Part shown: piece by piece, positions 60,830 through 64,000 of the stretch
Layout: the number at the start of each line of letters is the position of its first letter
Position numbering within the stretch: position 1 is the first letter of the stretch
NCBI GenBank assembly: GCA_002783405.1
Contig: PFGG01000021.1
Span: forward strand, 1-64,000
Length of the DNA stretch: 64,000 nt
Reading direction: 5' to 3'
DNA from: a bacterium (Candidatus Blackallbacteria) CG13_big_fil_rev_8_21_14_2_50_49_14
GTDB lineage: Bacteria > Cyanobacteriota > Sericytochromatia > UBA7694
Position numbers and translations under genes: made by a program
The notes under the pieces: generated by a model
What the model saw: only the letters and a program-made list of their open reading frames with translations
Told to the model about the DNA's origin: nothing
The model's database searches: none

Positions 60830-62641
60830 ATGAATCCACAAATCAACGATGTCAATATTCAGATTGCCACCGTCAACGGAACAGGCAGTCAATCCGCCAA
60901 TTTGATCCTGATGCGCTCGATTTTCAATATGGGAATTCCCGTCGCAGCCAAGAATCTTTTCCCTTCCAATATCGCTGGTTTGCCCACCTGGTACACGATC
61001 CGTGCCCACCACAAGGGCTATCAGGCCAGCAAACAAGACATTGACTTCATGGTGATCATGAATCCCGATACGGTTTACAGCGATATCCGTGGCCTGCGCC
61101 CCGGTGCTGTACTGATTCACGATGTCGGCATGAAACTTGACCATGCCCTGCGTGAAGACCATATCAACTACGGTATTCCCTTCAATACCCTGGTGAACCA
61201 GGCCACTGACAATGTCAAGCTCAAGAAAAAAGTGATCAATATGATCTATGTGGGGGTTCTGGCCCATCTGCTCGACCTGGATCCTGCCGCCGTTGACAAA
61301 GCGGTGCGTAAACAGTTTGGCAAGAAAGAAAAAGTAGTTGAACTCAATGCCCGCGCAATTGAAGTCGGCCGTGCCTGGGCCGCTGAAAATCTTGAGAAAA
61401 AAGATCCCTTCAAGCTTGAGGCCATGGACGCCACTTCTGATAAGATTCTGATTGAAGGCAATACCGCTTCTGCCCTGGGTGCGCTGATGGGTGGCTGTAC
61501 TTTTCTTTCTTGGTACCCGATTACTCCTTCCAGCAGTGTTTGCGAAACCCTGATCAGCTATTTTGAAAAATACCGCAAAGACCCCGCCACAGGCGCCAAC
61601 CTCTTTGCCTCTGTGCAGGCAGAAGATGAAATTGCCGCGATTGGCATGATTCTCGGCGCTGGTTGGGCCGGTGCCCGTTCCATGACCGCCACATCAGGCC
61701 CTGGCATTTCGCTGATGTCTGAACTGGCGGGCTATGGCTACTATACTGAAATTCCCGCCGTGATCGTTGATGTTCAGCGCATGGGCCCCAGCACAGGCTT
61801 GCCCACCCGCACCTCTCAAGGCGATTTGCTCTCGACCTATTATCTCTCCCATGGCGATACCCAGCACCCGCTGCTTTTCCCCAGCTCGATGGAAGAGTGC
61901 TATGAAATGGGACAGCAGTCCTTTGACCTGGCTGAGCAACTGCAAACTCCGGTTTTTGTGATGAGTGAGCTGGATTTGGGCATGAATACCTGGATGAGCA
62001 AACCCTTCAACTATCCCACCCAACCCTATGCCCGTGGCAAGGTCTTGGATGCCGAAGCCCTGAGCAAGGTTGCAGATTTTGGCCGTTATGCCGATGTGGA
62101 TGGCGATGGGGTTCCCTATCGTACTCTGCCCGGCACGCGCCATGAAAAAGCCCCTTATTTTACCCGCGGATCGGGCCATGATGCCCAGGCCAGATACAGT
62201 GAAAAACCTGAAGACTGGCAAGCCGGTATGGAGCGCCTGCTGCGCAAGCTGGATACGGCACGTCAGTTGGTGCCTGCTCCCGTACTGAAATTGGCAGAGC
62301 AGCCTTCTGAAATGGGTTTGATCTACTACGGTTCTACCCGTTGGCCGCTGGAAGAAGCTCTGGATTTGCTCGCGGAACAAGGCATCAAGCCTGATTGTCT
62401 GCGAATTCGCGCTTTGCCCGCCCAGGCTGAAGTGGAAGAGTTTATCGCCAAACACCCCCATACCTATGTGGTGGAACAGAACCGCGATGGCCAGATGGCC
62501 CGGATTCTGGGCGCGACTTTCCCGGCCTTGGCCGCCCGCCTGCGTTCGATTTTACACTTCGACGGCTCTTTCCTGGATGCCCGTACGATTGTGTCTCAAT
62601 TGCTGAAACTTGAAAAAGGAAGTGAACTGGCTCATGTCTGA
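60830..62641 (+). CDS. korA: 2-oxoacid:ferredoxin oxidoreductase, fused gamma-alpha subunit
   Basis: A 603-residue subunit that oxidises a 2-oxoacid (most likely 2-oxoglutarate) to acyl-CoA, giving electrons to ferredoxin. The N-terminal gamma domain (about 10-190) has VNGTGSQSANLILMRS and the NIAGLPTWYTIRAHHKGY CoA-side region. The alpha part has EGNTASALGALMGGCTFLSWYPITPSSSVCETL and ATSGPGISLMSELAGYG. GGAG lies 7 nt before the ATG at 60830. The beta gene follows with an 8-nt overlap. Substrate choice between 2-oxoglutarate and other oxoacids is not certain. Confidence 0.9.
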   Translation: MNPQINDVNIQIATVNGTGSQSANLILMRSIFNMGIPVAAKNLFPSNIAGLPTWYTIRAHHKGYQASKQDIDFMVIMNPDTVYSDIRGLRPGAVLIHDVGMKLDHALREDHINYGIPFNTLVNQATDNVKLKKKVINMIYVGVLAHLLDLDPAAVDKAVRKQFGKKEKVVELNARAIEVGRAWAAENLEKKDPFKLEAMDATSDKILIEGNTASALGALMGGCTFLSWYPITPSSSVCETLISYFEKYRKDPATGANLFASVQAEDEIAAIGMILGAGWAGARSMTATSGPGISLMSELAGYGYYTEIPAVIVDVQRMGPSTGLPTRTSQGDLLSTYYLSHGDTQHPLLFPSSMEECYEMGQQSFDLAEQLQTPVFVMSELDLGMNTWMSKPFNYPTQPYARGKVLDAEALSKVADFGRYADVDGDGVPYRTLPGTRHEKAPYFTRGSGHDAQARYSEKPEDWQAGMERLLRKLDTARQLVPAPVLKLAEQPSEMGLIYYGSTRWPLEEALDLLAEQGIKPDCLRIRALPAQAEVEEFIAKHPHTYVVEQNRDGQMARILGATFPALAARLRSILHFDGSFLDARTIVSQLLKLEKGSELAHV

Positions 62642-63686
62642 AACAGTAACCCCCTCTAAACCCGCTCCCAAAACCAATCGCATCGGCTTGACCCGCGATG
62701 ATTATAAGGGCGGCCCCACGACTCTTTGTCCGGGTTGTGGTCACAATGCCATTTCCAACCATATTATCCAGGCCGCTTATGAGGCCGGCGTAGATCCCTT
62801 TACCCTGGGTAAATTCAGTGGGATTGGCTGCTCCAGCAAAACCCCCGCTTATTTTATTTCCAAGGCCCATGCCTTTAACTCAGCCCATGGCCGCATGCCG
62901 TCAATTGCCACCGGCGCGCTCTTGGCCAATCACAAGCTGGTCGGCCTGGCTGTCAGCGGAGATGGCGATACTGCGAGTATCGGCATGGGGCAGTTTGCCC
63001 ACTTGATCCGCCGCAACCTGGACATGGTGTATATCATTGAAAACAACGGCGTTTATGGTCTGACCAAAGGTCAGTTCTCTGCCACCGCTGATGAAGGCTC
63101 TGTGCTCAAAAAAGGCAGCGAAAATCCCTTTGAAGCGATTGACCTCTGTGGTCTGGCCGTGGAATTGGGCTGCGGCTTTGTTGCGCGTTCTTTCTCCGGC
63201 GATAAAAAGCAATTGGTGCCTTTGATTCAGGCCGCTTTCTCACACAAGGGAACCGCTGTGATTGACGTGATCAGCCCCTGTGTGACCTTCAATGACCATG
63301 AAGGTTCTACCCGCAGCTATGACTACGTCAAAGACCACGACAAACCTTTGCAGGAAATCGACTTTATTCCCTATTATGAAGAGATTCAGGTCGATTATGA
63401 AGCGGGCAATGTGATTGATGTCAAACTGCACGATGGTTCACATCTGGCCCTGAAAAAGCTCGATCGCGATTATGATCCCACCAGCAAGCTGGAAGCCCTG
63501 CGTCTGGTGCATGAATCCCGCGAAGACAAGCATCTGCTGACAGGCTTGATTTATCACAATCCGAACAAGCCCTCCTTTGAGCAGTTACTGAATCTGCCCG
63601 AAACCCCAATCTGGAGTTTGGGCGAAAGCGAACTGCGTCTGAGCGAAGAGCAGTTCAATGGCATTATGCAGAGCATGATGGGCTAA
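62634..63686 (+). CDS. korB: 2-oxoacid:ferredoxin oxidoreductase, beta subunit
   Basis: The 350-residue thiamine-diphosphate subunit. It has CPGCGHNAISNHII (iron-sulphur and TPP region) near residue 32, the TPP-Mg motif GDGDTASIGMGQFAHLIRRNLDMVYIIENNGVYGLTKGQ, and VIDVISPCVTFNDHEGSTRSYDYVK. It pairs with the fused alpha subunit upstream, overlapping it by 8 nt, giving an alpha-gamma/beta two-gene system. The complex is oxygen-sensitive in many organisms but also occurs in aerobes. Confidence 0.92.
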   Translation: MSETVTPSKPAPKTNRIGLTRDDYKGGPTTLCPGCGHNAISNHIIQAAYEAGVDPFTLGKFSGIGCSSKTPAYFISKAHAFNSAHGRMPSIATGALLANHKLVGLAVSGDGDTASIGMGQFAHLIRRNLDMVYIIENNGVYGLTKGQFSATADEGSVLKKGSENPFEAIDLCGLAVELGCGFVARSFSGDKKQLVPLIQAAFSHKGTAVIDVISPCVTFNDHEGSTRSYDYVKDHDKPLQEIDFIPYYEEIQVDYEAGNVIDVKLHDGSHLALKKLDRDYDPTSKLEALRLVHESREDKHLLTGLIYHNPNKPSFEQLLNLPETPIWSLGESELRLSEEQFNGIMQSMMG

Positions 63687-63768
63687 GTTTCAGCCTTTGC
63701 TGATAGCCCCAAGCCTTGGAAATTCTTCTCAGTGGAAGTTTTTTCAGGGCTTTGTTTTTTGAATTGAC
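63687..63768. other. Gap between korB and the edge gene
   Basis: 82 bp with T-rich runs and a weak hairpin near 63718-63740 but no convincing terminator or promoter. Confidence 0.4.
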
Positions 63769-64000
63769 TTATTTTTTTTGACTGGCGTAGATAGCGATCC
63801 CTGCACCAATAGCAGCCCCAACACCGATGGCTGTAGCTGAAACGGCTGGGTATCCGAAAAATAGGGTAGAAGGCAATCCTGCCCAGGTGCTTTTGGCCGC
63901 AATCAGGGTACTGGCTGCAGAGGTCAGAATGCCAGCGGTTCCTCCACCAATCAAAGCCCCTCCCACTGTGTTTTTGATGGGTTTCAGATCTTCATGTTTT
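63769..64000 (-). CDS. Glycine-rich small membrane protein (truncated by window edge)
   Basis: The frame is open from the right edge (KHEDLKPIKNT precedes the first possible GTG start at 63966), so the real start is probably outside. The visible part has two Gly/Ala-rich hydrophobic stretches (GGALIGGGTAGILTSAAS and AIGVGAAIGAGIAIYAS) with GxxxG spacing, ending in QKK. It resembles the 10618-11151 protein in type (basic/polar N-terminus, glycine-zipper hydrophobic C-terminus). Function unknown; homology to that protein is possible but not demonstrated from so short a stretch. Confidence 0.6.
   Translation of the reverse strand, partial: KHEDLKPIKNTVGGALIGGGTAGILTSAASTLIAAKSTWAGLPSTLFFGYPAVSATAIGVGAAIGAGIAIYASQKK

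Noticed and set aside
1-64000. tRNA, rRNA or tmRNA genes
   Set aside because: I looked through the intergenic gaps for T-loop and CCA-end patterns and conserved rRNA segments and saw none; a covariance search would settle it.

Overview
The window reads as one contiguous stretch of a bacterial chromosome, about half G+C, gene dense, with many stop/start overlaps and several convergent gene pairs whose 3' ends overlap. No photosynthesis gene is present. The organism is inferred to be a non-photosynthetic, Gram-negative-type relative of Cyanobacteriota (the Melainabacteria/Sericytochromatia/Blackallbacteria neighbourhood). The clues are a 410-residue EF-Tu with the longer domain-1 loop typical of cyanobacteria, a missing rpmD (L30) in the spc cluster, a DUF4912 protein coupled to a GH57 branching enzyme, an MCE/MlaD protein, and UDP-xylose synthesis genes. 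This placement is tentative: a short zinc-type S14 lies in the operon, which is not the oxygenic-cyanobacterial form. No rRNA, tRNA, CRISPR array or complete transposon was seen.

Region by region. 1-6.3 kb: the 3' end of a gene carrying an 18-bp coding tandem repeat, secD without secF beside it, a YbjN-like gene, a PhoB/PhoR-like two-component pair behind a good sigma70-type promoter, a small unknown gene and a CPBP membrane protease. 6.4-10.5 kb: DUF4912 plus GH57 glycogen-branching enzyme, then a di-haem cytochrome c on the opposite strand. 10.6-15.6 kb: a glycine-rich membrane protein, an unknown secreted protein, UDP-glucose dehydrogenase and UDP-xylose synthase, glyoxalase I and an SseB-like protein. 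15.8-20.2 kb: two paralogous proteins of an unrecognised family flank an unknown gene and a TPR/GT9-like glycosyltransferase. 20.2-31.4 kb: a Ser/Thr kinase fused to a FapA (DUF342) domain, a nucleotidyltransferase, ClpP, BolA, a five-gene minus-strand run (mlaD-like, coaE, SLH protein, ywbE, glycosyltransferase), the fabG-acpP-fabF fatty-acid genes, and phenylalanine hydroxylase.

31.5-34.9 kb is an AT-rich accessory island. It holds a lipoprotein, an Rpn-family nuclease, an orphan AHH nuclease toxin with its Imm11 immunity partner, a block of unexplained intergenic DNA with a perfect 27-nt inverted repeat, and a decayed second copy of the Rpn gene 3' end in direct orientation. A retropepsin-like protease gene with a probable 3' frameshift and a predicted beta-barrel protein follow.

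36.5-51.7 kb is an uninterrupted minus-strand str-S10-spc run: rpsL-rpsG-fusA-tuf-rpsJ-rplCDWB-rpsS-rplV-rpsC-rplP-rpmC-rpsQ-rplNXE-rpsN-rpsH-rplF-rplR-rpsE-rplO-secY-adk. It has a promoter before rpsL and an intrinsic terminator after adk; infA, rpmJ, rpsM, rpsK, rpoA and rplQ do not follow. 51.9-64 kb: a HAMP protein, a pilin-like protein and RsfS, an unknown gene, acyl-CoA dehydrogenase, a VOC protein, an exported prolyl oligopeptidase, a PhyH dioxygenase, a second glycosyltransferase, a two-subunit 2-oxoacid:ferredoxin oxidoreductase, and the end of another glycine-rich small protein running off the edge.

The most promising novelties are the kinase-FapA fusion, the GEK-motif paralog family around the TPR-glycosyltransferase, and the toxin/immunity island with its duplicated Rpn gene ends.
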